From NCBI GenBank assembly GCA_017427945.1, contig JAFRRT010000014.1, positions 150,710 through 214,709 of the forward strand: a DNA stretch of 64,000 bases, in the 5' to 3' direction. The notes under the pieces were generated by a model. That model was not told the origin of the DNA and did not search any database. It was given only the letters and a program-made list of their open reading frames with translations. The first letter of the stretch is position 1, and each line of letters starts with the position of its first letter. Positions 52,780-61,021 of this stretch are shown piece after piece. Both the position numbers and the translations under genes were made by a program. The stretch is from Muribaculaceae bacterium. GTDB lineage: Bacteria; Bacteroidota; Bacteroidia; Bacteroidales; Muribaculaceae.

Positions 52780-54513
52780 ATGCGACATCGAATACTAATG
52801 ATTTCAACCCTGATGCTGATGGGCGCCGTTTCATGGGCACAGTCCCTCAACATCGGTGGTCACAAAGCTGTCCAGGACAACCGCTATCACATCTGGTTGT
52901 GCAGCATTCCACAGGACAACTTCGGCAATGACTTCACAGCTACAGTCAATTACCCTGACTCGCTCGTGGAATTTGCCATCGACGGGATAGCTGTCGCCAA
53001 TGGCGATACCGTAGTGTTTACCTCTGTCGAGGGTGGCAAGGACTACACCGTCACCGCTTATGTCGGCGACAGTCTGATCACCGGCAGCATCACTTTCACA
53101 TGGTTACCCATCGTGGAACTTGAAGGCACCTTCAGCTCCTACTACTCTTATGGTACAGTAACCGTCAGCGAGCCCGATTCTGCCTATGCCGAGCCTCTCA
53201 TGGCCAAGGTTAAATGGCGCGGAAGCAATACCGACGCCCGCACTAAGAACAAACGCAACTACCGCATCAAGTTTGTCAATCCCGAAGACAGCACAAAACA
53301 GAACCACCGCTTCTTTGGCTTACGTAATGACAACAACTGGATTCTGGATGCCGGCCAAATGGACTTCCTTCGCGTTCGCAACAGAGTGAGCACAGATCTG
53401 TGGCTTGACATGGCTCACCGCCCGTGGTACAGCGACACACTACCCAATGCCCGTAATGGTTCTCGTGGCCAGATGGTAGAAGTGCTGCTCAACGGCGAAT
53501 ATCACGGTATCTACAACATGTGTGAACCCATTGACCGCAAGCAGCTGAAGCTTAAACGCTATGACGAGGAGAACAGGATGTTCCATGGCGCATTGTGGAA
53601 CGCTTACGTATGGAGTCGTACCGTCACCATGAGTGAGCCCAAAAGTCTCACATACAACAGCAAATACTGGGATGGCTTCGAAATCAGGTATCCCGACCCT
53701 GACGAGATTAAAAGAACGAATTGGCATCCACTTTATGAAGCCGTCTGGTTTGCAAACCGTGCTGATCATGACCCTAAAATCTACAACGACAGCATTGGGA
53801 TATACTTTGACATGCCCGTCATGCAGGATTATTATATCTTCATTGCCACCATTCAGGCGTTAGACAACGACGCTCCTAATATGTACTATGCTTGCCATGA
53901 CTTACAAGACAACCGTAGGCTCACTATGGTGCCTTGGGATCTTGATGTCTCATTAGGCCAAGCCGATGATCCAAAAGAAGGTCATGATTCCGAAAAGGTT
54001 CAGCCCGAGCGCTCTATGGATTGGGTATGCCATCTGCCAATGTTGCACATGATGCAAAACGAGACTTTTCGCAATGAGGTCATTGAACGATACAAGGAAC
54101 TCCGCCAGACGACACTTAACACCGATAGCCTTGTCAACCGTTATCGTGCGGCCATTGACGAGCTGGAGGATTGTGGCGCCGCATCTCGTGAAGAATTGCG
54201 CTGGAGCAGAGATAGGGACCTGGCATATAAAGTTCTTGATTTAAGCGAAGAAATGGACTATGTTGAGGATTGGCTTCGTCGCCGCATGCCATACCTTGAT
54301 GAACACGTGTTTATACCTCTGCCCCCTAAACCCATTTATCCTATAGGAGACGTCAATGGTGACGGTGAGGTCAACATCGCTGATGTTAACGCCCTTATCG
54401 ACATCATCCTGGGTGGTGAAGACAGGTCAGAGGGCCGTTCCGATGTAAATGAGGACGGTGAGGTCAACATTGCCGATATCAACGCTGTCATCGACATCAT
54501 CTTCAAGCTCTAA
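52780..54513 (+). CDS. Secreted CotH-kinase-like protein with C-terminal dockerin-like repeats
   Basis: Protein of 577 residues from ATG 52780 (RHRILMISTLMLMGAVSWAQ signal peptide). The N-terminal part has an Ig-like region (SGSITFTW-like, GSITFTWLPIVELEG). The CotH-family core includes KVKWRGSNTDARTKNKRNYR, GEYHGIYNMCEPIDR and VPWDLDVSLG. Residues 523-577 contain two EF-hand-like dockerin repeats (DVNGDGEVNIADVNALIDI and DVNEDGEVNIADINAVIDI). CotH proteins can act as protein kinases on secreted substrates; the Ca-binding tail suggests docking or stability. An upstream extension of the frame is unlikely to be translated. Confidence 0.85.
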   Translation: MRHRILMISTLMLMGAVSWAQSLNIGGHKAVQDNRYHIWLCSIPQDNFGNDFTATVNYPDSLVEFAIDGIAVANGDTVVFTSVEGGKDYTVTAYVGDSLITGSITFTWLPIVELEGTFSSYYSYGTVTVSEPDSAYAEPLMAKVKWRGSNTDARTKNKRNYRIKFVNPEDSTKQNHRFFGLRNDNNWILDAGQMDFLRVRNRVSTDLWLDMAHRPWYSDTLPNARNGSRGQMVEVLLNGEYHGIYNMCEPIDRKQLKLKRYDEENRMFHGALWNAYVWSRTVTMSEPKSLTYNSKYWDGFEIRYPDPDEIKRTNWHPLYEAVWFANRADHDPKIYNDSIGIYFDMPVMQDYYIFIATIQALDNDAPNMYYACHDLQDNRRLTMVPWDLDVSLGQADDPKEGHDSEKVQPERSMDWVCHLPMLHMMQNETFRNEVIERYKELRQTTLNTDSLVNRYRAAIDELEDCGAASREELRWSRDRDLAYKVLDLSEEMDYVEDWLRRRMPYLDEHVFIPLPPKPIYPIGDVNGDGEVNIADVNALIDIILGGEDRSEGRSDVNEDGEVNIADINAVIDIIFKL

Positions 54514-54538
54514 TTAAGCTTAACAGGATAAACGAATC

Positions 54539-54569
54539 GAGCCCTGGAAGTCAAACACTTCCGGGGCTC
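54539..54569 (+). terminator. Hairpin after the CotH gene
   Basis: GAGCCCTGGAAGT/ACTTCCGGGGCTC, 13 bp with one T-G pair, 5-nt loop. The T-run is weak. Confidence 0.5.
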
Positions 54570-54601
54570 AGTCTATCATTACGACTACATCCCACACCTT
54601 A

Positions 54602-54640
54602 ATAACAAAACAAGACGCAACCCATTACAAGTCGCGTCTT
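54602..54640 (-). terminator. Terminator of tRNA-Lys
   Basis: On the minus strand stem AAGACGC/GCGTCTT (7 bp, 15-nt loop) followed by GTTTTGTTATT. Confidence 0.6.
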
Positions 54641-54647
54641 ATCTTTG

Positions 54648-54720
54648 TGATTCGCGTGGGGCTCGAACCCACGACCCCATCCTTAAAAGGGATGTGCTCT
54701 ACCTGCTGAGCTAGCGAATC
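54648..54720 (-). tRNA. tRNA-Lys (anticodon UUU)
   Basis: 73-nt tRNA. The acceptor stem GATTCGC/GCGAATC, discriminator A. The anticodon stem CATCC/GGATG carries the loop CTTTTAA, anticodon TTT at 54687-54685. The D-arm (AGCTCAGCAGGTAGAGC) and T-loop (GTTCGAG) are standard. No encoded CCA. Confidence 0.95.
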
Positions 54721-54735
54721 TCCCAAAAAGCGGTG

Positions 54736-54767
54736 CAAAGGTATAGCTTTTTTCCATACCCGCCAAA
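54736..54767 (-). promoter_or_regulatory. Promoter of tRNA-Lys
   Basis: Minus strand TTTG (54767-54764), 20 bp, TACCTTTG (54743-54736). Full consensus. This and the hairpins around it are all that is seen in the non-coding stretch 54514-54844 apart from the tRNA. Confidence 0.75.
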
Positions 54768-54844
54768 TTATTTGGCAGGTTTTTGATTTTTAGCTGACTT
54801 CGCTCAAACCCTTGGGCGGCTATTTGCCGCAGGGTAGAACTGTC

Positions 54845-56062
54845 TTACTTTGCCACCAACTTGCAAATCTCAACAATGGTCATCATCGCCTTCTCCATCG
54901 AGGGGATAGGCACATACTCAAAGCGTCCGTGCATGTTCATGCCGCCAGCAAAGATGTTGGGACAAGGCAGGTTCTTGAACGAGAGTTGTGCTCCGTCAGT
55001 ACCACCGCGAATGGGCTGCACCTTGGGGGTAACGCCTGCATTTTCCATTGCCTGCTTGGCGATGTCTATGATGTTCATCACGGGCTCAATCTTCTCGCGC
55101 ATGTTATAATACTGGTCCTTAATTTCGCAGGTGGCGCAATCGGGGAACTCGCTGTTGATCTTGTTGCACAGGTGCTCAATCTCGCGCTTGCGGCTCTCGA
55201 AGCGAGGACGGTCATGGTCACGGATGATATAGCTCAACGTGGTCTGCTCAACACCGCCCTGCATGCTGATGAGATGGTAAAAACCCTCATAACCTTCGGT
55301 GTGCTCGGGAGTCTCCCAGCGAGGCAGCATGGAAGCGAACTGCAAAGCAACACGCATCGAGTTCAGCATCTTGTGCTTGGCGGCTCCAGGATGCACATTC
55401 AGGCCCTTAAAGGTAATCTTGGCACTGGCAGCATTGAAGTTCTCATACTCCAATTCACCCACGGCACCACCGTCCATCGTGTAAGCCCAGTCACAACCGA
55501 ACTTCTCCACATCAAAGTGGTGGGCACCCAGGCCAATCTCCTCATCAGGATTAAAGCCTACGCGGATGTTGCCGTGCTTCACCTCGGGGTGCTCCTGCAG
55601 CCACTCGACAGCGCTCAGAATCTCGGCGATACCGGCTTTGTCATCGGCACCAAGCAGCGTGTCGCCGCTGGTGACGATAAACTCCTGGCCCTTGTAATCG
55701 TTCATCTCGGGGAACTGCTCAGGATCCAGGACAATGCGGGGTTCCTCACTCAGCACGATAGGCTCGCCCTCATACTTGACAATTCGGGGCTTTACGTCAT
55801 GGCCGCTCATGTCGGGCGCGGTGTCCATGTGGGCGATAAAGCCAATGGTAGGTACAGGCGCATCGGTGTTGGCGGGCAACGTGGCAAACAGGTAGCCATT
55901 GTCATCGAGCGTGATGTCGCTCAAGCCCATTTCGTGCAGTTCCTTCTCCAGTTCCTTGGCAAAAACCATCTGCCCGGGAGTAGAGGGCGTCAGGTTGGTG
56001 AGCTCATCACTTTGGGTGTCGAACTTCACATACTTCAAAAATCTGTCAACTAATTTTGTCAT
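54845..56062 (-). CDS. pepT: Peptidase T (tripeptide aminopeptidase)
   Basis: Zinc-dependent cytoplasmic M20-family aminopeptidase that cleaves the N-terminal residue from tripeptides. The start ATG 56062 ([20 protein letters not shown]) matches the family N-terminus; the frame extends 14 codons upstream without support. The 405 residues show the zinc-site motifs [26 protein letters not shown] and [14 protein letters not shown], then [12 protein letters not shown]. The first 8 codons plus flanking sequence recur almost exactly at 57248-57274. A putative -7 box TATATTTG (minus) is at 56102-56109. Confidence 0.95.
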   Translation of the reverse strand: MTKLVDRFLKYVKFDTQSDELTNLTPSTPGQMVFAKELEKELHEMGLSDITLDDNGYLFATLPANTDAPVPTIGFIAHMDTAPDMSGHDVKPRIVKYEGEPIVLSEEPRIVLDPEQFPEMNDYKGQEFIVTSGDTLLGADDKAGIAEILSAVEWLQEHPEVKHGNIRVGFNPDEEIGLGAHHFDVEKFGCDWAYTMDGGAVGELEYENFNAASAKITFKGLNVHPGAAKHKMLNSMRVALQFASMLPRWETPEHTEGYEGFYHLISMQGGVEQTTLSYIIRDHDRPRFESRKREIEHLCNKINSEFPDCATCEIKDQYYNMREKIEPVMNIIDIAKQAMENAGVTPKVQPIRGGTDGAQLSFKNLPCPNIFAGGMNMHGRFEYVPIPSMEKAMMTIVEICKLVAK

Positions 56063-56101
56063 GATTATAATGATGTTAACGGTTAAAATTCTTTCAATAA
56101 G

Positions 56102-56109
56102 CAAATATA
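56102..56109 (-). promoter_or_regulatory. Putative pepT -7 box TATATTTG
   Basis: Exact TAnnTTTG on the minus strand, 39 bp before ATG 56062. -33 spacing is not ideal. Confidence 0.45.
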
Positions 56110-56145
56110 CGTGTTATTCCTATTTTTTTGACAACCAAATAATTA

Positions 56146-57213
56146 TCATCGGCCTATGATACGGCGACTGAAGGGCATCTGCAGAATCAGCCATGAAAGA
56201 AGCAGACTCAACAGGAACGTCACAATAGCCAGCGATACACCGGTTAATAATTCCGTGCCTAAGCCTGGCGCCAAATGTTTAGCTATAAAGCCGCACAAAA
56301 CAGGCACACACACTCGCTGCAGGAATAGCCAATGAGACAAATAAATGCCAAATGTGCACTTGCTCATCGTCACCACTGCATTGGACCAGCAAGCTTTAGA
56401 CGGATATGACTCTCCAAATATTTTCTGAATAATCGTGAATATCAGGACTGACATCATCACTCCGTTAATGCTCACATTATTGTTTACAGCCTCTATGTGG
56501 TCATTCCACGAGAGCGAAGGTTGCATTTTAAATTCAAACAATGGCAAGCCGACGATGCACAACACCGATAGAGCTAAAATCCACCAGCCGTGACGCCAAG
56601 TGAACAGTGGCACAGGCCAGTGTCGCAAGTAATAGCCCAATATCACATATCCATAACAGTTGTTGAAGAACGACAATGGATGCTGAGGAGGGGTCAAAGA
56701 GTGGATTACACCATGCTCATAAGGCATCAGCGCCGACAAGAGCCACAGCACCAGATATACCTCAACACCACGACGGCCTATTGCTTTGATAAGAATGCTA
56801 ACTGCGGGCATAGTGATGTACACCACGATAATCATGTAGAGGTACCAGAGAATGCTGTTTGCTGGTGCCAGCGGCAGGATAACTATATCATACCATGTCA
56901 TGGTGCCATGAGCAAAACCGTCGACAAGATAGACTATGGTCCACACCAGCAGCGGCCAAGCCACCAGAGAGACACGCCGCGATATGAAATCACGCCAAGC
57001 GCGCTTCACCGGGAGCAGCAATGCACCAGAAATCATCAGGAAGATGTTGGCGCCACCGACCATTGTTAATGTCGCTGCTACCAACACATTAGGACGAGTA
57101 GTGCCCAAATATATACAAACCCCATGATGCAGACACACCAGCAGACATGCGATAATACGCAATACATCAATGTAGGCAATGCGCCCGCTGAGGTTATTTG
57201 CGTTTTTAGTCAT
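56146..57213 (-). CDS. Acyltransferase-3 family membrane protein
   Basis: Polytopic membrane O-acyltransferase of 355 residues. The N-terminal IAYIDVLRIIACLLVCLHHG has the acyltransferase-3 pattern with the histidine. About ten hydrophobic helices follow. RRVSLVAWPLLVWTIVYLVD and the region FGIYLSHWLFLQ are typical of the family in glycan-modifying proteins. It is placed between a duplicated fragment of the pepT start (57248-57274) and the real pepT gene, suggesting it was inserted into the pepT 5' region. Acceptor unknown. Confidence 0.87.
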   Translation of the reverse strand: MTKNANNLSGRIAYIDVLRIIACLLVCLHHGVCIYLGTTRPNVLVAATLTMVGGANIFLMISGALLLPVKRAWRDFISRRVSLVAWPLLVWTIVYLVDGFAHGTMTWYDIVILPLAPANSILWYLYMIIVVYITMPAVSILIKAIGRRGVEVYLVLWLLSALMPYEHGVIHSLTPPQHPLSFFNNCYGYVILGYYLRHWPVPLFTWRHGWWILALSVLCIVGLPLFEFKMQPSLSWNDHIEAVNNNVSINGVMMSVLIFTIIQKIFGESYPSKACWSNAVVTMSKCTFGIYLSHWLFLQRVCVPVLCGFIAKHLAPGLGTELLTGVSLAIVTFLLSLLLSWLILQMPFSRRIIGR

Positions 57214-57247
57214 CGCTGTTCTTAAGATTGCATTTCATTAGTATCCA

Positions 57248-57274
57248 CAAAAATCGGTCAACTAATTTTGTCAT
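57248..57274 (-). repeat. 27-bp near-exact duplicate of the pepT start region
   Basis: 26 of 27 bases match 56036-56062. On the minus strand it begins ATGACAAAATTAGTTGAC, the first six codons of pepT. Sequence just upstream of both copies is also similar (GTTAAC- or GTTAAT-like stretches), so the duplication may be longer. It opens a 22-codon reading frame that overlaps the start of the acyltransferase gene. Confidence 0.85.
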
Positions 57275-57311
57275 AGCAATATACAATTGTTAATGGTTTT
57301 CTTTCACACCA

Positions 57312-57319
57312 CAAAGATA
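57312..57319 (-). promoter_or_regulatory. Putative -7 box TATCTTTG upstream of the duplicated pepT start
   Basis: Exact TAnnTTTG on the minus strand, 37 bp before the ATG of the duplicated pepT fragment at 57274. No -33 element at the right distance. If ancestral, this would have been the original pepT promoter. Confidence 0.45.
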
Positions 57320-57403
57320 CAACTTTTCCTGCACCGATTGCCTTAATCGGTCAAGAAAAACCACTAATACGTCAGCAAGTGCGGGGCTATCACACCCACG
57401 TCA

Positions 57404-58903
57404 TCAAGAGCCCCAGGAATTGGAGCTGTCAATCAGGTTGGTCGTGCCTGTCGACACCACCGGCTTCGACACACTTGTGCCCTCGGGCAGCTGGTTACCC
57501 ACCACAATGACGTTCTCACTGTCCTTGACACTGATAATGTTGCTGGGTGTCGCTGCCATGCTCCTGACCGTGTTGTTTGAGATGATCACCTCGTCGAGGT
57601 AGCGTCCCGAGAACACAAGGTTCTTAAGGTTGTCGATCTTGTTGTTGCTGATTTGCAGACCTCCACCGCGCACCGAAGACGTCGCCTTCAGGAAATCAAA
57701 CACATAGCTCGTGATGTTGTCAAACACGTTGTTGCGGATGATGGTATATTGTGCTCTCGTTCCGTATTCCTCGTCGCTGCAGCCATGGTTGAAACCGCTG
57801 ATTTGGTTGTTGTCAATCACCACATTGGTCACATTCTGGCAGAAGAACACGCCCGCGCCCTGGGTACCGTTGCCGGTCATCGTGTTGTTGGAGATTACAG
57901 CGTTGGCAAAATCGGTGCCCATGTGAACGCCATGCATTGCACTGTTGCTGATGACACAGTTGTCCACAAACAGTCGGCCCTCACCCTGGTCGCTGATGGC
58001 GTCGAACGACGAGTTAATCAGTTTGCAGCGCTCCACGATGTGGTCATAGGAGTGATGATTATAGGCAATACCCTCCTGCACATTACCGTATGCGTCAAAG
58101 TGGATGCAAGCGTTCGTCCACTCCATCGGTTCACCGCTCTGGCGATTGCCGTCAAGGCAGATGTCGTGAACATACACCCCGATGCACTCATCACGGAATG
58201 ACCACGAGCGCAAGATGGGGAACGACGTGGACAGATAGCAGCCCGTGGCATGCGACTTGACAGCGCCATCGGCATAGGTTTCGGGCGCACCGGCATTGTA
58301 GGCGCTCTTGAAGGTCACGGTGTTGTTCACCGAGTCGATAGCGGTAATGACGCCAAACGAGCAGTGGCGGGCAGCAAGGCTCATGAGCGAAGCCGTAGAG
58401 GTGATAAAGCAGTGGTCTCCCACGTTGTAACCGTCAATGCCATCAAGATAGACGACCGTTTTACCCTTCGTAGTCGTGGTCACCGTCCTGTGCCAGTAGG
58501 CGCGAAACTTCTTGATGATGCTCGACTCGCCGTCGCCATAGACCTCCATGCCGCTCTTGATGGTCAACGGACGCCTGATCATATAGGTTCCGGCAGGGAT
58601 ATAGGCAGCCTTCTGCAGCTCGGCGGCATCGGCAAATAGCGCCTCGAGCGCCTCGGTGTCATCAGTGACGCCGTCGCCCACTGCACCATAGTCGGTAGCC
58701 GTGAGGAACGGCCTCGTACCGTCGATATAAAGCTCGTTACCCAACAGGAAATCAATCAAGGCGGTGACATCGGCAATGCTGGGACGGCCATCACCATTCA
58801 CATCAACATAGGCCACTCCTGTATCGGCCTTCAACGGCATAACTGCCGCCAAAACAGCGAAAGACAGCAGCGCGACTTTCTTTGAAATAAAGGATAATTT
58901 CAT
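57404..58903 (-). CDS. Secreted right-handed beta-helix (pectate-lyase-like) protein with N-terminal EF-hand
   Basis: Protein of 499 residues. A signal peptide covers about 1-26. An EF-hand/dockerin-half repeat DVNGDGRPSIADVTALIDFL is next (about 34-53). The rest follows the pectate-lyase-3 pattern with TDYGAVGDGVTDDTEALEAL and repeated solenoid rungs (VVISNNTMTGNGTQGAG, IDNNQISGFNHG). Such proteins bind or cleave polysaccharides, but no catalytic residues can be assigned with confidence. It is convergent with nothing and has a full promoter at 58937-58968. Confidence 0.85.
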   Translation of the reverse strand: MKLSFISKKVALLSFAVLAAVMPLKADTGVAYVDVNGDGRPSIADVTALIDFLLGNELYIDGTRPFLTATDYGAVGDGVTDDTEALEALFADAAELQKAAYIPAGTYMIRRPLTIKSGMEVYGDGESSIIKKFRAYWHRTVTTTTKGKTVVYLDGIDGYNVGDHCFITSTASLMSLAARHCSFGVITAIDSVNNTVTFKSAYNAGAPETYADGAVKSHATGCYLSTSFPILRSWSFRDECIGVYVHDICLDGNRQSGEPMEWTNACIHFDAYGNVQEGIAYNHHSYDHIVERCKLINSSFDAISDQGEGRLFVDNCVISNSAMHGVHMGTDFANAVISNNTMTGNGTQGAGVFFCQNVTNVVIDNNQISGFNHGCSDEEYGTRAQYTIIRNNVFDNITSYVFDFLKATSSVRGGGLQISNNKIDNLKNLVFSGRYLDEVIISNNTVRSMAATPSNIISVKDSENVIVVGNQLPEGTSVSKPVVSTGTTNLIDSSNSWGS

Positions 58904-58936
58904 GTTTATTGTCTGATTAGTATTGTTTTACGGCCG

Positions 58937-58968
58937 CAAAATTAGTACAATATTTAAAACTACACAAA
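58937..58968 (-). promoter_or_regulatory. Promoter of the beta-helix gene
   Basis: Minus strand TTTG (58968-58965), 20 bp, TAATTTTG (58944-58937). Full consensus, leader about 27 nt. Confidence 0.75.
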
Positions 58969-59034
58969 GTTATTTCAACCGAATGAAACACAGCCTCTGC
59001 AAACAGGTAGTGGCACAATATCAGGAAAAAACAG

Positions 59035-59042
59035 TATCTTTG
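59035..59042 (+). promoter_or_regulatory. -7 box TATCTTTG almost at the start codon of nuclease 1
   Basis: Exact TAnnTTTG ending 7 bp before ATG 59050. Transcription would start at or within a base or two of the ATG, implying a leaderless message. No clear -33 element. Confidence 0.55.
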
Positions 59043-59049
59043 TGGTGGA

Positions 59050-59883
59050 ATGAAGGATTTTGAAAGGACATGGCAACAATCTAAAGAAACCGTCAAATTC
59101 ATCGCATGGGGCTTGACGATGGCTTTGGTATGCTTTTTGCTATATCATGTCGCGATGAGAGACCGCGCAACACATCTGGTGCCCCTGAGCACCGAGCAAC
59201 GCGACAGCCTGATGACAGTCGGGGTGCCGCAAAACGTGCGTGACACGCTGCTCAGCTACGACGCCTTCACCGTCCACTTCAACAGTGAGCGGGGCATCGC
59301 CAACTGTGCAGCCTACGAGCTCGTTAGCAACGAGCTGAACGGAACCGTCGAGCGCACAGGCGACTTCACCCAGGACTACCGCGTGAAGGGATGCCCCTCG
59401 CCTGCCGACTATGCGGGCAGCGGCATGGACCGCGGCCATCTGGTGCCTGCCGCCGACCTCAAGTGGAATCCCGAGGCCATGCGCCAGTCCTTCCTCTTGA
59501 CCAACGTCTGCCCCATGCACAAGGCGCTGAACGAGGGCGGCTGGTCCAAGCTCGAGGAGAAGGTGCGTGAGTGGACCGTGCGCGACAGTGCTCTGCTGGT
59601 GTTCACCGGCCCCGTCGTCAGTGCGGGCGACACCACGCTGGCGAGCGGACGGGTAACGGTACCCGGCGCCTTCTACAAGGTCATCATGGCGCCATGCGTG
59701 AAGCCGGTTCGGGCCATCGCGTTCATCTACCCCAACGGGCACAGCGGGGGCCGCTTGCAGCAGTACGCCGTCAGCATCGATGAGGTGGAGCGACACACCG
59801 GGCTTGACTTCTTCCCCACCCTGCCCAACGAGGAGCAGCAGCGCCTGGAGGGCCGTGTCAACCTCGACACCTTTGTCAATTAG
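59050..59883 (+). CDS. DNA/RNA non-specific endonuclease (NUC1), copy 1
   Basis: Sugar-non-specific beta-beta-alpha-metal nuclease of 277 residues, exported or membrane-anchored by an N-terminal hydrophobic helix (about 15-38, FIAWGLTMALVCFLLYHVAM). The catalytic motif is the canonical DRGH with His130, and the Mg-binding Asn161 lies in MHKALNEGGW. The N-terminal part has the family strand NCAAYELVSNELNG and the C-terminal half FTGPVVSAGDTTL, PGAFYKVI and AVSIDEVERHTGLDF. First of three tandem paralogues. It probably degrades extracellular or periplasmic nucleic acids. Confidence 0.92.
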   Translation: MKDFERTWQQSKETVKFIAWGLTMALVCFLLYHVAMRDRATHLVPLSTEQRDSLMTVGVPQNVRDTLLSYDAFTVHFNSERGIANCAAYELVSNELNGTVERTGDFTQDYRVKGCPSPADYAGSGMDRGHLVPAADLKWNPEAMRQSFLLTNVCPMHKALNEGGWSKLEEKVREWTVRDSALLVFTGPVVSAGDTTLASGRVTVPGAFYKVIMAPCVKPVRAIAFIYPNGHSGGRLQQYAVSIDEVERHTGLDFFPTLPNEEQQRLEGRVNLDTFVN

Positions 59884-59891
59884 AACCCATA

Positions 59892-59919
59892 ACTAAGGAC
59901 TAAAAACTAAGGACTATAA
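59892..59919 (+). repeat. Tandem heptamers ACTAAGG/ACTAAAA before nuclease 2
   Basis: Four 7-bp units in register (ACTAAGG, then ACTAAAA, and two variants), ending 3 bp before ATG 59923. The heptamer is the rotated complement of the AGTCCTT units at 30079. Confidence 0.75.
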
Positions 59920-59922
59920 AGA

Positions 59923-60882
59923 ATGAAACAATTAGTCAAAATCTGGATCATTGTTGTTGCGATGGTGGCGGGAGGAGCCCTGCCGCCGCAGGTGACAGGC
60001 GACAGCACTTTCTCCACCCAGTGGAGTGTGCAAGCCAAGTCCAAACACAAGAACAAGGAAAAGCACAAGAAGTCAAAGAAGAAGTCAGGCAGAGCCAAGC
60101 AAACGGCCAAGCAGTTTCAGTCCGGCAAGCGCTCTACCGCCTCGACGCTGACCAGCGTGCCCGTCATCGGCAAGGCAAAACAGCAGGCCGTTGCCCCGCA
60201 GAGCGTCAACTCGCTGCTGGGAGTCGGCATCCCCAAGGGCGTTTCCAACCAGGTCATCAACTACAAGGCCATCAGGGTCAACTTCAACCCGTCGCTCAGG
60301 ATTCCCAACTGCGTGGCCTATGAGCTGACGGCCACCATGGTCGATATGACCGATGCCCCCGGCCATGAGGTGCGCAAGAACTACAACTACAACAAGGATC
60401 CCAACATCAAGTCCTGCCCCGACCATTGGGAATACCGCGGCAGCGGCTACAGCCGTGGACACATGGCGCCCGCCATGGATATGCGCTGGGACAAGACCAC
60501 CATGACGCAATGCTTCTACATGACCAACATGTGCCCACAGGACACCAAGCTCAACAACGACGACTGGCGTGTGCTCGAGGAGCGCGTGCACCGCTGGGCC
60601 AAGCGTGACAAGCGCATCATGGTCTATACCGGCCCCATCATGGGCAAGAACCCCAAGAAGATCGGCAAGGACAAGCAGAGCATTGCCGTCCCCGACGCCT
60701 TCTTCAAGGTACTCTACGCCCCCGACCAGGGCCGTTCCATCGCCTTCATCTACGACAACCGCCCCTGCCCCGGCAGCATCAGCAAATATGCCGTCACCGT
60801 GGCCGAGGTTGAGCGACGCACAGGCCTCACCTTCTCCAGCGCCATCCCCAAGCGCCAATGTGACATCACTGCTTGGGAGTAA
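59923..60882 (+). CDS. DNA/RNA non-specific endonuclease (NUC1), copy 2
   Basis: Nuclease of 319 residues with a signal-peptide-like N-terminus (IWIIVVAMVAGGALPPQ) followed by a Lys-rich low-complexity linker (KHKNKEKHKKSKKKSG). The catalytic domain reads NCVAYELTATMVDMT, YSRGHMAPAMDMRWD with His180 (the canonical DRGH has become SRGH), and Asn211 in TKLNNDDW. VYTGPIMGKN, and near the C-terminus AVTVAEVERRTGLTF complete the fold. It is 39 bp after copy 1 and likely in the same transcript. The basic linker may bind nucleic acid or the cell surface. Confidence 0.92.
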   Translation: MKQLVKIWIIVVAMVAGGALPPQVTGDSTFSTQWSVQAKSKHKNKEKHKKSKKKSGRAKQTAKQFQSGKRSTASTLTSVPVIGKAKQQAVAPQSVNSLLGVGIPKGVSNQVINYKAIRVNFNPSLRIPNCVAYELTATMVDMTDAPGHEVRKNYNYNKDPNIKSCPDHWEYRGSGYSRGHMAPAMDMRWDKTTMTQCFYMTNMCPQDTKLNNDDWRVLEERVHRWAKRDKRIMVYTGPIMGKNPKKIGKDKQSIAVPDAFFKVLYAPDQGRSIAFIYDNRPCPGSISKYAVTVAEVERRTGLTFSSAIPKRQCDITAWE

Positions 60883-60892
60883 ACAACAATTC

Positions 60893-60960
60893 AACAACTG
60901 ATTCATCTGAACTGTCTGAGGGCGTCCGCTTTCAGATATATCAGATGAATCAGTTGTTTT
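60893..60960 (+). terminator. Long 18-bp hairpin after nuclease 2
   Basis: AACAACTGATTCATCTGA (60893-60910) pairs perfectly with 60941-60958. The 30-nt interior can itself pair with G-U wobbles. Only TT plus AA-rich sequence follows, so it may terminate or protect the nuclease 1-2 message. Confidence 0.65.
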
Positions 60961-60992
60961 AATGAGTAGATGAGGGTGTCAAGTTTTTTTAG

Positions 60993-61000
60993 TATATTTG
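60993..61000 (+). promoter_or_regulatory. Putative -7 box TATATTTG of nuclease 3
   Basis: Exact TAnnTTTG, 21 bp before ATG 61022. No clear -33 element. Confidence 0.5.
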
Positions 61001-61021
61001 TCGCCTAAAACATTTTTGACG

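Noticed and set aside
54794-54840. GCGGC/GCCGC hairpin near the pepT stop
   Set aside because: 5-bp core with a bulge and no T-run on the pepT side; not supported as a terminator.
54812-56053. 413-codon frame opposite pepT
   Set aside because: pepT has full zinc-peptidase motifs. The opposite frame is a composition shadow.
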